Source: Candidatus Schekmanbacteria bacterium RIFCSPLOWO2_02_FULL_38_14 (GTDB lineage Bacteria; Schekmanbacteria; GWA2-38-11). From it: a DNA stretch of 64,000 nucleotides. The notes under the pieces were generated by a model. That model did not search any database, had not been told where the DNA came from, and saw nothing but the letters and a program-made list of their open reading frames with translations. The translations under genes were made by a program, and so were the position numbers. The DNA is taken from the NCBI GenBank assembly GCA_001790855.1, contig MGDH01000011.1, positions 124,001 to 188,000 on the forward strand, read 5' to 3'. Numbering within the stretch: position 1 is the stretch's first letter; every line of letters begins with the position of its first letter. Shown in pieces: positions 34,384-42,790 of this stretch.

Positions 34384-35367
34384 TTAATTCTGAGGCGTGT
34401 CGCAAATAACAATCTTATTTCTTCCATCAGCTTTTGCCTGATATAAGGCTGTATCCGCTTTTCCAAGCAAATCATCTTTATCCATAGCATCGTCTGGAAA
34501 CGAAGCAAGACCTATGCTTATTGTTAAAGATCCTCCGGGAAGAACTTCTTCCTTTTCGAAACTGCTGTCTTTAATTGTCTGTCTCAACCTTCTTCCGATA
34601 TGCGCTGCTTCTTTCTTGCTTGTCTCAGGAAATATTATTGCAAATTCGTCTCCTCCATACCTTGCAATGTGGTCACATTCCCTGCAGCTTTTTGTAAAAA
34701 CCCAGGCTAACTGCTTGAGGATTATATCACCTGCAGGATGTCCGTTTGAGTCATTATAAGTTTTGAAATTGTCTATATCAAGCATCATAAGAGATACTTG
34801 CCTGTTATACCTTTTTGCCCTGTTGACTTCAGCTTCAAGAATCTGATGAAAAGACCTGTGATTGTAAACCTCTGTAAGACCATCTATTTTTGAAAGTTCT
34901 TTATAAAACTCTCCTTCTTCTGCTTTCCGCTTTAAAACTCTTCTGTCAATACTGCGGTTTACTATTATCTTTATATGGTCAATGTTAAAAGGCTTAGTAA
35001 TGTAGTCAACTGCTCCAAGGCGCATTGACTGAACAGCGGTTTCAACTGAGGCATATCCTGTCATAACAATCACATCAGAATCAGGATCTATCTCTTTTGC
35101 TTTTTTTAAAACCTCTATTCCGTCAACTTCAGGCATCATAACATCTGTAATAATAAGGTCAAAGTGGTTCTTGTTTATTTTTCCAATTGCTTCAAAACCA
35201 TTCCTTGCTATTTCAACATCAAACCCTTCTTCCTGAAGCACATCCGTTAACATTTGTCTTAAAACATCCTCATCATCCACTACAAGAATTTTTGGTATAT
35301 TACTATATTTTTTTTTAATACTAAGTTTTTCTTCTGCCTCAATAGTTTTAAACTGGTGATTGTTCAT
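34384..35367 (-). CDS. Response regulator with GGDEF diguanylate cyclase domain
   Basis: The 327-residue protein is counted from the ATG at 35367, preceded by GGAAA; a GTG four codons upstream is also in frame. The receiver domain occupies about 25-140 (VVDDED pocket, phosphoacceptor Asp75 in IITDVMMPEVDG, conserved Lys in YITKPFN). A short helical linker with NHRSFHQ leads to the GGDEF domain (about 165-320). The active-site loop GGDEFAIIF is intact, so it should make cyclic di-GMP. The layout is PleD/WspR-like with one receiver. No kinase is adjacent. It converges on the carboxylase genes and is separately transcribed from fur. Confidence 0.93.
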   Translation of the reverse strand: MNNHQFKTIEAEEKLSIKKKYSNIPKILVVDDEDVLRQMLTDVLQEEGFDVEIARNGFEAIGKINKNHFDLIITDVMMPEVDGIEVLKKAKEIDPDSDVIVMTGYASVETAVQSMRLGAVDYITKPFNIDHIKIIVNRSIDRRVLKRKAEEGEFYKELSKIDGLTEVYNHRSFHQILEAEVNRAKRYNRQVSLMMLDIDNFKTYNDSNGHPAGDIILKQLAWVFTKSCRECDHIARYGGDEFAIIFPETSKKEAAHIGRRLRQTIKDSSFEKEEVLPGGSLTISIGLASFPDDAMDKDDLLGKADTALYQAKADGRNKIVICDTPQN

Positions 35368-35522
35368 AAAAGTTTCCACTTGAAATATTTAGAATTTCAC
35401 TTCCATTTTAAGATTTTGCAGTATTATACGCAAATTTCATACCAATTTTTTTAAAAAAATAGCTAAGCTCTCTTTGTTAGTCAAAACTATAACGGTACTC
35501 TTTATAAAATGAAGTGTATATT

Positions 35523-35975
35523 TTATGAAGGAATCTGTTTTGTTCCTTTTTTCTGACATTCCTGACATTTTCCAAAAACCTTCAGGCTGTGACGTTCAGG
35601 AGTAAAATTGAGTTTTTTACATAATCTGTCCTGAAGCTCTTCGATAAGCGGTTCATCAAACTCAATTTCCCTGTTGCAGTAAAGACATATTAAATGGTCG
35701 TGGTGGGAATGACCCAGAATATGCTCGTATATTTTTTTATTGTCTAACAGCTGATGCTCTATTATCAAGTTGCTTTTTACCAGAAGATCAAGTGTTCTGT
35801 ATATAGTAGCCTTTGAAACACGTTTTTTCCCACCCCTCATCATAAATAAAAGGTCATCTGCGTCAAAATGTTCGTGAATGGAAAAAATTTTTTCTAAAAT
35901 AGCTTCTCTTTCACAGGTAAACTTCAGTTCATGGGATTCAAGATATTCTTTAAACTTTTGCTTAAAATCTTCCAC
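35523..35975 (-). CDS. Fur-family metalloregulator
   Basis: The 150-residue protein starts at GTG. The N-terminal winged helix shows RVSKATIYRTLDLLVKSNLI near residue 52. The C-terminal metal domain has the GHSHHDHLICLYCNREIEF motif near 88 and a second CQEC pair near 135 for structural zinc. It represses or activates genes in response to iron or peroxide. It follows the repeat lipoprotein gene by 21 bases, so it may control the envelope operon it sits in. Fur, Zur and PerR cannot be separated by sequence reading alone. Confidence 0.92.
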   Translation of the reverse strand: MEDFKQKFKEYLESHELKFTCEREAILEKIFSIHEHFDADDLLFMMRGGKKRVSKATIYRTLDLLVKSNLIIEHQLLDNKKIYEHILGHSHHDHLICLYCNREIEFDEPLIEELQDRLCKKLNFTPERHSLKVFGKCQECQKKGTKQIPS

Positions 35976-35996
35976 TGAACTATAAAAGCTTGGTTT

Positions 35997-37052
35997 TTAT
36001 AAATTTATTTTTTTACTGATAACACTTTTATCGTTTACTTCAATGCCCCGAATCCAATGTTTCTTGTTATTAAGCGTTATTAATATGTCATATCTTCCTG
36101 GAACTATTAAAATTTCTTCTCCTATCTTCCCGCCCTTTTCCATCACCTCATATCTTCCTTCTAAATACACTGCAACCTGCGCTTCTTTTGCTTGTTCAGG
36201 TATGTCAGAGGTAATAATTATTTTTCCAGATGGAAAACTGATAGACTGCTCTGTTAGTTGCTTGTCACTAACCTTAACATTTCTGATCCACTTTGTTATT
36301 CTTTCATGTTCAACCCTTACGTCATATTCTCCAGGATTAAGCTCAATCTCTTCACCTGCTATGCCTGCAGCAATTTTTTCATCATAGCTGATATTTTTAA
36401 GATTGCCTGAGCCATCATCTGATTTTGAAAAAGTTAAGTCAATATTTGTTCCTAATATCCTGTAATAATAAGTGATTATACCTTCCTTTCCGCTCTCTCC
36501 TTCTTTTGTTGGTTCTGACCTTTTAAACTCCGGGTTAAGTTTTGGCATTATCTCATCTTCCCTGCTTCCTACCTTTATTGCCAGGTCCTTGACATTTAAC
36601 GAAACAAGTTCTCCTTTATCATTTTTCTGAACATCAATACCATTCTCTCCTCCAATTGGAGTTATTTTCACTGAAGCATCCGCAGGCGAGCCATCAGTGT
36701 TGCTTACCTTTACTATAAGCCTTCCAAGAGGGAAAACAATCTGTTCCTTAACCTTGGAATATTTCTCTATTTTAACATTATCTAACCACTTGGTTGTGCC
36801 TCTCCAATCAATCTTCAAATCATAAGTTCCTATAGGAACGAATATATCAAGGCCAGAATATCCAAATGTCACCTCTTTCGTATGGTCTCCTTGCTTATAA
36901 ACATAGATTTTAGTCTCAGCAACTTTTCCGTCAGACCTTATGCTTCCAATCAGAATACTCCCCCTGTTGTCATTTTTTCCGGAGCATCCATAGATAACAA
37001 AGAAAATTATCAAGAAAGCGAATAATTTTTGAATTTTTTTTTGCCTTGGCAT
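35997..37052 (-). CDS. Lipoprotein with three repeats of a Gly-Tyr-Asp/Lys-Trp module
   Basis: The 351-residue protein starts at the ATG at 37052, which has AGGAGG 12 bases upstream; the longer frame begins at a TTG before that site. The lipobox is VIYGC near residue 22. Three modules of about 40 residues share P-x-G-x-YD and K-W-I/L-x-x-V/I-x-V: PIGTYDLKIDWRGTTKWLDN, NPGEYDVRVEHERITKWIRN and VPGRYDILITLNNKKHWIRG. I do not recognise a named family. The modules look like short beta-sandwich or carboxypeptidase-regulatory-like units. It lies between a TPR protein and fur, probably in one operon, and should sit in the outer or inner membrane facing the periplasm. Confidence 0.8.
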   Translation of the reverse strand: MPRQKKIQKLFAFLIIFFVIYGCSGKNDNRGSILIGSIRSDGKVAETKIYVYKQGDHTKEVTFGYSGLDIFVPIGTYDLKIDWRGTTKWLDNVKIEKYSKVKEQIVFPLGRLIVKVSNTDGSPADASVKITPIGGENGIDVQKNDKGELVSLNVKDLAIKVGSREDEIMPKLNPEFKRSEPTKEGESGKEGIITYYYRILGTNIDLTFSKSDDGSGNLKNISYDEKIAAGIAGEEIELNPGEYDVRVEHERITKWIRNVKVSDKQLTEQSISFPSGKIIITSDIPEQAKEAQVAVYLEGRYEVMEKGGKIGEEILIVPGRYDILITLNNKKHWIRGIEVNDKSVISKKINL

Positions 37053-37087
37053 TTTAATAAACTTCCTCCTAAAGAACAATATTAATA

Positions 37088-37831
37088 TTACGCCTTTTTC
37101 TCAAGCCCTGAAAGTTTCTTTTTTGCCCAGTGATTATTAGGATTTATCTTAAGCGCTTCCTGAAGATTCTTTTTTGCCTCATCTATATTTTTATGCTCGA
37201 TGTGTACCATTGCAATCTGATAATAAGCCTCATCCATTTTCGGGTCAAGTTTTAATACCTTTTCATACTGGGCTATTGGTTCCTTTGGGTCTGGTTTTGG
37301 AAAGCCAGTAGCTATGCTCATGCCTTTTATCAGATTTGCCCAAGGATTTTCAGGCCCATATTTCATGGCTTTATCTACTGTTTCACTGATATCACCAACA
37401 TACATCATAAGTCTAGGAAAACCAACATAGCTAAACTTTTTTGACAGGCACAAATACTTGAGAACATAGGCATCAAGATAATCCTCTTTAATTCCAATAG
37501 CTTTCTTCAGAAGGTCCATTGCTTCGTCTACATTCTTCTCTCCATCTCCAGAAGCATCCTTGTTTTCAGCAGATTTCAGGTCCAAATAATCAGCCATTGC
37601 ATAATGTGCTTTAGCTGCCCAGTAAAGAGCTGAAATGTCTTTCTCGTTTTTCTTACTGAAGTCATCAAGGGTCTTAACTGATTTTTCTATCAGTCCCTTG
37701 TCCTGGTCCTTAATCCCTTTCTCAAGCTCCGCAATAGTATCTTTAAGCGTGTCTGAGCCTGCATATCCGCTGTAAACAAATACTACTGCCAAAAAAGCTG
37801 CTGTCAGAAAAACACTAAAAACTTTTTTCAT
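37088..37831 (-). CDS. Periplasmic TPR protein
   Basis: The 247-residue protein starts at the ATG at 37831, which follows AGGAGG; an earlier ATG at 37858 lacks one. The signal peptide is MKKVFSVFLTAAFLAVVFVY with cleavage near SGYAG. The body is all helical, with clear TPR units at the end (EAYYQIAMVHIEHKNIDEAK, KKNLQEALKINPNNHWAK). The middle (ALYWAAKAHYAMADYL, PENPWANLIKGMSI) resembles the TatT-type TRAP-associated helical proteins, but that is a weak resemblance. It is the first gene of a unit with the repeat lipoprotein (35-base gap) and fur. Confidence 0.82.
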   Translation of the reverse strand: MKKVFSVFLTAAFLAVVFVYSGYAGSDTLKDTIAELEKGIKDQDKGLIEKSVKTLDDFSKKNEKDISALYWAAKAHYAMADYLDLKSAENKDASGDGEKNVDEAMDLLKKAIGIKEDYLDAYVLKYLCLSKKFSYVGFPRLMMYVGDISETVDKAMKYGPENPWANLIKGMSIATGFPKPDPKEPIAQYEKVLKLDPKMDEAYYQIAMVHIEHKNIDEAKKNLQEALKINPNNHWAKKKLSGLEKKA

Positions 37832-37862
37832 AAAATCCTCCTGTAAAACAAAATTCATTATT

Positions 37863-37890
37863 TATTTACAAATCAAAACGTATCTGTCAA
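37863..37890 (-). promoter_or_regulatory. Candidate promoter of the TPR-lipoprotein-fur unit
   Basis: On the minus strand TTGACA (37890-37885) and TAAATA (37868-37863) are 16 bases apart, 31 bases before the TPR start codon. The -35 box is perfect and the -10 box is weak. In the same 240-base divergent gap a plus-strand TTGACA at 37939 has only a 14-base spacer to TATAGT. I saw no convincing Fur box. Confidence 0.45.
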
Positions 37891-38070
37891 GAAGTTTTTT
37901 AGAGAATTATTACTGCTTAAATCATAAAATCAATTTTCTTGACAATTTATCAAATAGATATAGTTTTATCAAAACTTTGAATTCTTAATCCTAATGTCTA
38001 AAATTCTAAGTAGATCAATGTAAAAAAACTAAAATCCTTTTTTTACTCTTATATTCAAAGGAGGCTTTTT

Positions 38071-38625
38071 ATGATAAGAAGAAAACAACTTTTACAGCTA
38101 TTTTCAGTATTATTCACCCTTTTTATTATTACTGCGGGTTGCAAAACTTCTCTTTATCCAAAAAATTTTAAAGATAAAAGCTTCAATTTAAAAAATACAA
38201 TCCCTTCAGACAACGAAATCAGCGGTTGGAGCAGGGACGGAGAGATGATTTACTGCCAGGACCTTGTCTGCCTTGCATCTCTTATTGATGGCGCCGCCCC
38301 TTATTACACTGACGGAGGAGCTGTTGAAATGATTTTTCAGGATTTCAAAAAATTACCTGAGAATACCCTCCTGACACTTGAGATTTACAGGACGAAAAAC
38401 AGCTCTCAGGCAAAGGGATTATACAAGGGGTCTTCCTCAATTTCTCCTTTAAACATTGACAACCTCGGAGAAGAAGGAAGGCTTGACCAGGGGCTGATAG
38501 GTTCCTACAGAGTAGAAACATTTAAGAAAAACTTTTTTATCCGCCTTGTATCAATGGACAAGAACGAGACTTTGAAGGAAGGTCTTTTAACTTTTGTTAA
38601 AAATATTACTTTAAAAATTCCCTGA
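38071..38625 (+). CDS. Lipoprotein of the DUF6599 type
   Basis: The 184-residue protein has signal peptide MIRRKQLLQLFSVLFTLFII and lipobox TAGC near residue 24. The mature part (SGWSRDGEMIYC, LIDGAAPYYTDGGAVEMIFQD, LEIYRTKNSSQAKGLYKG) fits a family of small lipoproteins found in deltaproteobacteria-like genomes (DUF6599, from memory). Its function is unknown. AAAGGAGG precedes the ATG. It is transcribed alone, divergent from the TPR operon. Confidence 0.8.
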   Translation: MIRRKQLLQLFSVLFTLFIITAGCKTSLYPKNFKDKSFNLKNTIPSDNEISGWSRDGEMIYCQDLVCLASLIDGAAPYYTDGGAVEMIFQDFKKLPENTLLTLEIYRTKNSSQAKGLYKGSSSISPLNIDNLGEEGRLDQGLIGSYRVETFKKNFFIRLVSMDKNETLKEGLLTFVKNITLKIP

Positions 38626-38670
38626 TAAATATTTTTTCATAACATAGTTTCATAAAACAACAGAAAAAAG

Positions 38671-38692
38671 AGCGGGACAAGAATATCCCGCT
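38671..38692 (+). terminator. Hairpin after the DUF6599 lipoprotein gene
   Basis: AGCGGGA (38671-38677) pairs perfectly with TCCCGCT (38686-38692) around eight bases. The nearest T run (TTTTTT) starts about 17 bases later, so this is a weak or factor-assisted terminator, if it is one. It marks the end of the lipoprotein transcript before asnB. Confidence 0.4.
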
Positions 38693-38803
38693 TGTTGATA
38701 GGCTGGGTTTTTTAACTCAGCATTTATAAAATCATTTTTTAAAAGTAATAGCAAAAACTTTTCATTTATAATTATTAGAAAATTTCAAAAAGGAATCTTC
38801 CCA

Positions 38804-40693
38804 GTGTGCGGTATCTGCGGGATAATAAATTTTAGAGATGAATCCCCTGTTGATTCAGAAATCCTCGGTAAAATGATGCAAGCCATCATCCACCGCGGAC
38901 CCGATGATGAGGGAAAATTCATTGAGAACTATGCAGGGCTTGGAATTAGAAGATTGAGCATAATTGATATTGAAGGAGGGCATCAGCCAATAACCAATGA
39001 AGATGGAACACTGGTTATTGTCTTTAATGGAGAAATTTATAATTTCAGGGAACTAAGACAGGAACTGATAAACAAATGCCATAAATTCAAGACTTTTACA
39101 GATACAGAAGTAATACTCCATTTATATGAAGAAAAAGGAGAAAATTGTTTAGACTTTCTGAACGGAATGTTTGCCTTCTGTATATGGGACAGAAAAAATA
39201 AAAAACTCTTTTTAGCAAGAGACAGATTAGGGATAAAACCTTTTTACTATTCTTTAAACAGCAAAGGTATTTCTTTTGCATCCGAACTAAAATCTCTGAT
39301 TCAAAACCCATTGCTTTCGAAAAAACTCAATGATGAAGCAATAACAGATTACTTCGCCTTAGGATACATATTATCTCCAAAAACTGTTTTCAGAGATATT
39401 AACTCTCTTTCTCCGGGACATTTTTTAACTGTATCAAATTGCGTTGTTAAAGAAAACAGTTACTGGGATTTGAAGTTCGTTGACAGAAAATTTTCTAATG
39501 AAAATGAAATTTTAGAAGAATTTTTAGATGTTCTCTCTGCTTCTGTCAAAAGGCATATGATAAGCGACGTTCCTTTGGGGGCTTTCTTGAGCGGAGGAAT
39601 AGATTCAAGCTCAGTTGTCAGCTTAATGCAGGCAGCAGGCTCAACCACTGTAAAAACCTTCAGCATATTAATTAATGAAGAGGGATGGAATGAAGGTAAG
39701 TTCATAAAAATCGCAGAAGAACATTTTAAAACTGAACATCATGAATCTGTTATTGATTTAAATGTTCAGGAACTTTTGTCAAAAACCATCTGGTATAACG
39801 ATGAACCCTTTGCAGACTCATCTTCCATGCCAACCTTCCTTGTCTCAAACCTTGCACAAACAAAAGTCAAGGTGGCACTTTCCGGAGACGGAGGCGATGA
39901 AAACCTGGCAGGATACCCGACCTATATTGCAGATAAAATGGCTTTGTGGATAAAATCCATTCCCGGTCTGAGTCATATCCTGTCACTGCTGCAAAAACCT
40001 GTCTCCTATCTGGTAGATAATCCAAAAATCCCAAGATTTATTGAGGGATTAAAACTCCCCCTTTCTCAGGCACACTGCTGGTGGAGGGTTTTGTTTACAG
40101 ACGAGGAAAGAAAAAATTTATTTTCAGAAGATTTCAGCAGAAAATCTATAGATTACAACCCTTATTCACGATTTGAAACCTGTTTCAACAGCTGTGACGG
40201 TGACAGTTTTTTGAAAAAAGCCATGTACACTGATATAAAAACCTGGCTTGCTGATGACATCCTCAAAAAGGTTGACAGGGCAAGCATGGCTAATTCTCTT
40301 GAGGTTCGGGTCCCTTTTCTGGATTACAAGGTTGTGGAGTTCTGTGCTTCTGTCCCTGATGAGTTCAAGCTCAGTGGGTTTAAATCCAAATACCTCCTTA
40401 AAAAAGCCATGAATGGAAAAATTCCAGAACCAATAATCGCAAGAGCAAAAAGAGGGTTTCATTTGCCTGTGTCAAAATATTTAAAGACCCAGCTAAAGGA
40501 TATGGCTTTAGCCTGTCTCTCAAAAAGCAATATTGAGCCACTCGGAATCCTCAACTATGACTATGTCAATTTGCTTTTATCAGAGCATATGAAAGGAGAA
40601 AGAGACCATGGAAAAAAAATATGGGCACTTCTCTGCTTTTCCCTCTGGCATGATATCTATTTCAGGAAAAGTTTAAATGAAAATCAGATTTGA
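38804..40693 (+). CDS. asnB: Asparagine synthase (glutamine-hydrolysing)
   Basis: The 629-residue protein starts at GTG, fixed because the next codon is the catalytic Cys2 of the glutaminase (MCGICGIINF). The amidotransferase domain spans about 1-210 (RRLSIIDIEGGHQP, VFNGEIYNF). The synthetase domain has SGGIDSSSVVSLM near 265, LSGDGGDENLAGYP near 363 and KADDILKKVDRASMANSLEVRVP-type ending (here DDILKKVDRASMANSLEVR). It amidates aspartate or a similar carboxylate. Many such enzymes lie in exopolysaccharide clusters, and the next gene is a membrane glycosyltransferase-like protein overlapping it by 17 bases, so modification of a sugar-linked acid is possible. Confidence 0.92.
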   Translation: MCGICGIINFRDESPVDSEILGKMMQAIIHRGPDDEGKFIENYAGLGIRRLSIIDIEGGHQPITNEDGTLVIVFNGEIYNFRELRQELINKCHKFKTFTDTEVILHLYEEKGENCLDFLNGMFAFCIWDRKNKKLFLARDRLGIKPFYYSLNSKGISFASELKSLIQNPLLSKKLNDEAITDYFALGYILSPKTVFRDINSLSPGHFLTVSNCVVKENSYWDLKFVDRKFSNENEILEEFLDVLSASVKRHMISDVPLGAFLSGGIDSSSVVSLMQAAGSTTVKTFSILINEEGWNEGKFIKIAEEHFKTEHHESVIDLNVQELLSKTIWYNDEPFADSSSMPTFLVSNLAQTKVKVALSGDGGDENLAGYPTYIADKMALWIKSIPGLSHILSLLQKPVSYLVDNPKIPRFIEGLKLPLSQAHCWWRVLFTDEERKNLFSEDFSRKSIDYNPYSRFETCFNSCDGDSFLKKAMYTDIKTWLADDILKKVDRASMANSLEVRVPFLDYKVVEFCASVPDEFKLSGFKSKYLLKKAMNGKIPEPIIARAKRGFHLPVSKYLKTQLKDMALACLSKSNIEPLGILNYDYVNLLLSEHMKGERDHGKKIWALLCFSLWHDIYFRKSLNENQI

Positions 40694-42566
40694 TATATTC
40701 TGGATACTACTGGTTCTGTTCATTCTCTTCAGGCTCTCTATTCTTTTCACCTCCATTGACCAGCTTTACAACTTTGAAGAGCTCTACCGTGGTGCAATTG
40801 CAAAAGAGGTTATTGATGGATTGTCGTTGCCTCTTTTTGACTACTTGTATACAGACTATGAAGGCGGTTCTCTTTTTGAGGGAATTCTTGCAATACCCTT
40901 TTTTCTGATTCTGGGACAAACATATTTTTCATTAAAGCTTGTTACATTCCTAATCTCTGTTTTAATTTTTTCTCTTTGGTACTATTTTTTAAATAACTTC
41001 TTTGGAAAAACTGAGGCAGTCTTGGCATCAATTTTAATCACCCTCTCTCCTCCGGCTTATACCAAGATATCTCTCACATCATGGGGAAATCATTTTGAGT
41101 CAAATCTTTTTGCAATAGTTATTATAATTTTATTCTATAAATATTTTTTTGCAGAAGCCTCTCTGAAATCTGGCAGAGAATCGGAAAAGGTATCTGGAAA
41201 AGGCTTTGTTTATTACTTTTCAGCAGGCGCAGTGGCAGGGGTTGGAATCTTTTTTTCCTACACTTTTTTCATACCGCTCGCAATATTCCTTTTTCTGTGG
41301 TTTGCCTGTGATAAAAAATTTATTTTAAAAAAACCATTCCTGATTTTTACAGCAGGCTTTCTTCTTGGATTCAGCCCCGGGATATATTTCAACATAACCC
41401 ACAATTTTGTTGGATTTAATGTAAAAGGTGTTCCGATTTATGAGATTTTCTCAGAGAAAGCTTCATCAGGAGAAAGTTTTCTTAAAAAGTTTTACAGCAT
41501 GATTACACTGTATCTTCCAAACTCCTTTTGCTTTAAAAATGCAGGCCCTGTATCAGGAAAAATAATCAATTATTCTTATTACTGTATTTTTTCTATTTCC
41601 TACCTGTCGCTTCTCTGGTTGAACCATAAAAAGGTTTATAATTTCTGCTTGTCTCTTTTTTCTTCAAATCATAAAAAAAATAACCCTGAAATAAACTCGC
41701 CGGTTCTGTTTATCCTCTTTCTTCCTGTAAGCTTCATATTAATATTATCTCTTGCACCATTCAAGATAGGAGTAATTCTCGATGATTATTTCTGGTACAG
41801 ATATCTTACTTCCCTGTTTCAGTTTCAGATGATTATCATTTCCATTTTTATCTCTTATATTCTGAAAAAGGGAAATGAAAGCAGATTTAGAAGTTTTATT
41901 AAACCTGCCTCATATTTGTTGCTGGCAGTAATAATTCTAATTGGAATTTCAGGCAACATCGGTCTCATCTCATTCACAAACCCCACAAATCCTTTTTTAT
42001 ACAAAGGCTATAATTACTTCTGGCTTGGACAGGTGGTTGTTTACCGCTATGGCTTTAATCTTGAAAACTCCATTTCTGTTGCTGAGAGGCTTAATAAAGA
42101 TTACAGGGGTGAATATTATGAAGGGCTTGGATATTATTATGGATGGGCATTTTTTTCTATAAAAGAAGAAGAGAAAAAAATATTTAAAAAGATTGACCCT
42201 TATTTTCAAAACTGTTTTTATAAAGGGGTTGGAATAAACTACTCACTCCTGCACGGCAAAAACATGGGTTTTAACGAGTTAAAAAAATTTGTAAAAGAAA
42301 ACATTCCAGAATCCCAGGAAAACAATTTTTATATTGGATTCAGTACCATGATGGCTTACTGGAATAAGAATTCAATAGAAAACTTCATAAACGGAACTGA
42401 CAATGAGTCAAAAAAATATTTATACTACGGAATGGGAAGAGGCATTGGGAAAAAATTTGGATTCAATGAGTTGAAATGCAGAGAGGAAATAGAAAAAGCA
42501 AAGGGGACAGAAAGGGAGTATTATTACAGGGGATTCCAGGAAGGGCTTAAGGAAGCCAAGTTCTGA
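40677..42566 (+). CDS. GT-C-like membrane glycosyltransferase with C-terminal Gly/Tyr repeats
   Basis: The 629-residue protein has about ten to eleven transmembrane helices up to residue 440. The first outer loop carries FEELYRGAIAKEV, where GT-C enzymes place their acidic catalytic pair; LSPPAYTKISLTSWGNHFE follows. The soluble tail (about 465-629) holds five spaced motifs: YYEGLGYYYGWAF, CFYKGVGINYSLL, NFYIGFSTMMAYW, YLYYGMGRGIGKK and YYYRGFQEGLKEA. These form a repeat I cannot name. The gene overlaps asnB by 17 bases and so is coupled to it. It most likely transfers a lipid-linked sugar outside the membrane; the acceptor is unknown. Confidence 0.7.
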   Translation: MKIRFDIFWILLVLFILFRLSILFTSIDQLYNFEELYRGAIAKEVIDGLSLPLFDYLYTDYEGGSLFEGILAIPFFLILGQTYFSLKLVTFLISVLIFSLWYYFLNNFFGKTEAVLASILITLSPPAYTKISLTSWGNHFESNLFAIVIIILFYKYFFAEASLKSGRESEKVSGKGFVYYFSAGAVAGVGIFFSYTFFIPLAIFLFLWFACDKKFILKKPFLIFTAGFLLGFSPGIYFNITHNFVGFNVKGVPIYEIFSEKASSGESFLKKFYSMITLYLPNSFCFKNAGPVSGKIINYSYYCIFSISYLSLLWLNHKKVYNFCLSLFSSNHKKNNPEINSPVLFILFLPVSFILILSLAPFKIGVILDDYFWYRYLTSLFQFQMIIISIFISYILKKGNESRFRSFIKPASYLLLAVIILIGISGNIGLISFTNPTNPFLYKGYNYFWLGQVVVYRYGFNLENSISVAERLNKDYRGEYYEGLGYYYGWAFFSIKEEEKKIFKKIDPYFQNCFYKGVGINYSLLHGKNMGFNELKKFVKENIPESQENNFYIGFSTMMAYWNKNSIENFINGTDNESKKYLYYGMGRGIGKKFGFNELKCREEIEKAKGTEREYYYRGFQEGLKEAKF

Positions 42567-42621
42567 AAACAGCTTGTTTTTCAATGCGCTAACCAAGCAT
42601 AAAAACTTTTTTATATTTCTC

Positions 42622-42645
42622 TTGACAAACAACATGTTGTATAAT
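42622..42645 (+). promoter_or_regulatory. nrdJ promoter with embedded palindromic operator
   Basis: TTGACA (42622-42627) and TATAAT (42640-42645) are both perfect but 12 bases apart, with TATTTT at the normal 17-base distance. The perfect palindrome ACAACATGTTGT (42629-42640) fills the spacer exactly, so a bound dimer would block polymerase. It does not closely match the NrdR box ACAC-x-ATAT-x-TTGTGT, though it has the same size and symmetry. Confidence 0.55.
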
Positions 42646-42790
42646 ATTTTTATAGTTGCCACTAAATATGGTGGTAAATAGGTATATAGGCAAAAGTTTA
42701 GGCTTCGTACTCCCAGAGGGTGGTTTATTTCAGTTTTTCTAATGTTTTAGTTCTTATAATTTTATAAATCCGTAAAAAGGAGCCCGGCAT
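42646..42790 (+). promoter_or_regulatory. Structured 5' leader of nrdJ, riboswitch candidate
   Basis: About 135 bases of untranslated leader precede nrdJ. CCAC (42659-42662) pairs with GTGG (42671-42674), and a second block (about 42686-42724, GGCAAAAGTTTAGGCTTCG then CTCCCAGAGGG) is more G/C-rich than the rest and can form further stems. The leader ends in AAAAAGGAG before the ATG. I do not see the B12 box, so it is not a classical cobalamin riboswitch. A regulatory RNA specific to B12-dependent reductases is possible. Confidence 0.4.

Noticed and set aside
42646-42790. Cobalamin or cyclic di-GMP riboswitch before nrdJ
   Set aside because: The B12 box and the conserved cyclic di-GMP core are not present; only unnamed pairing segments are seen.
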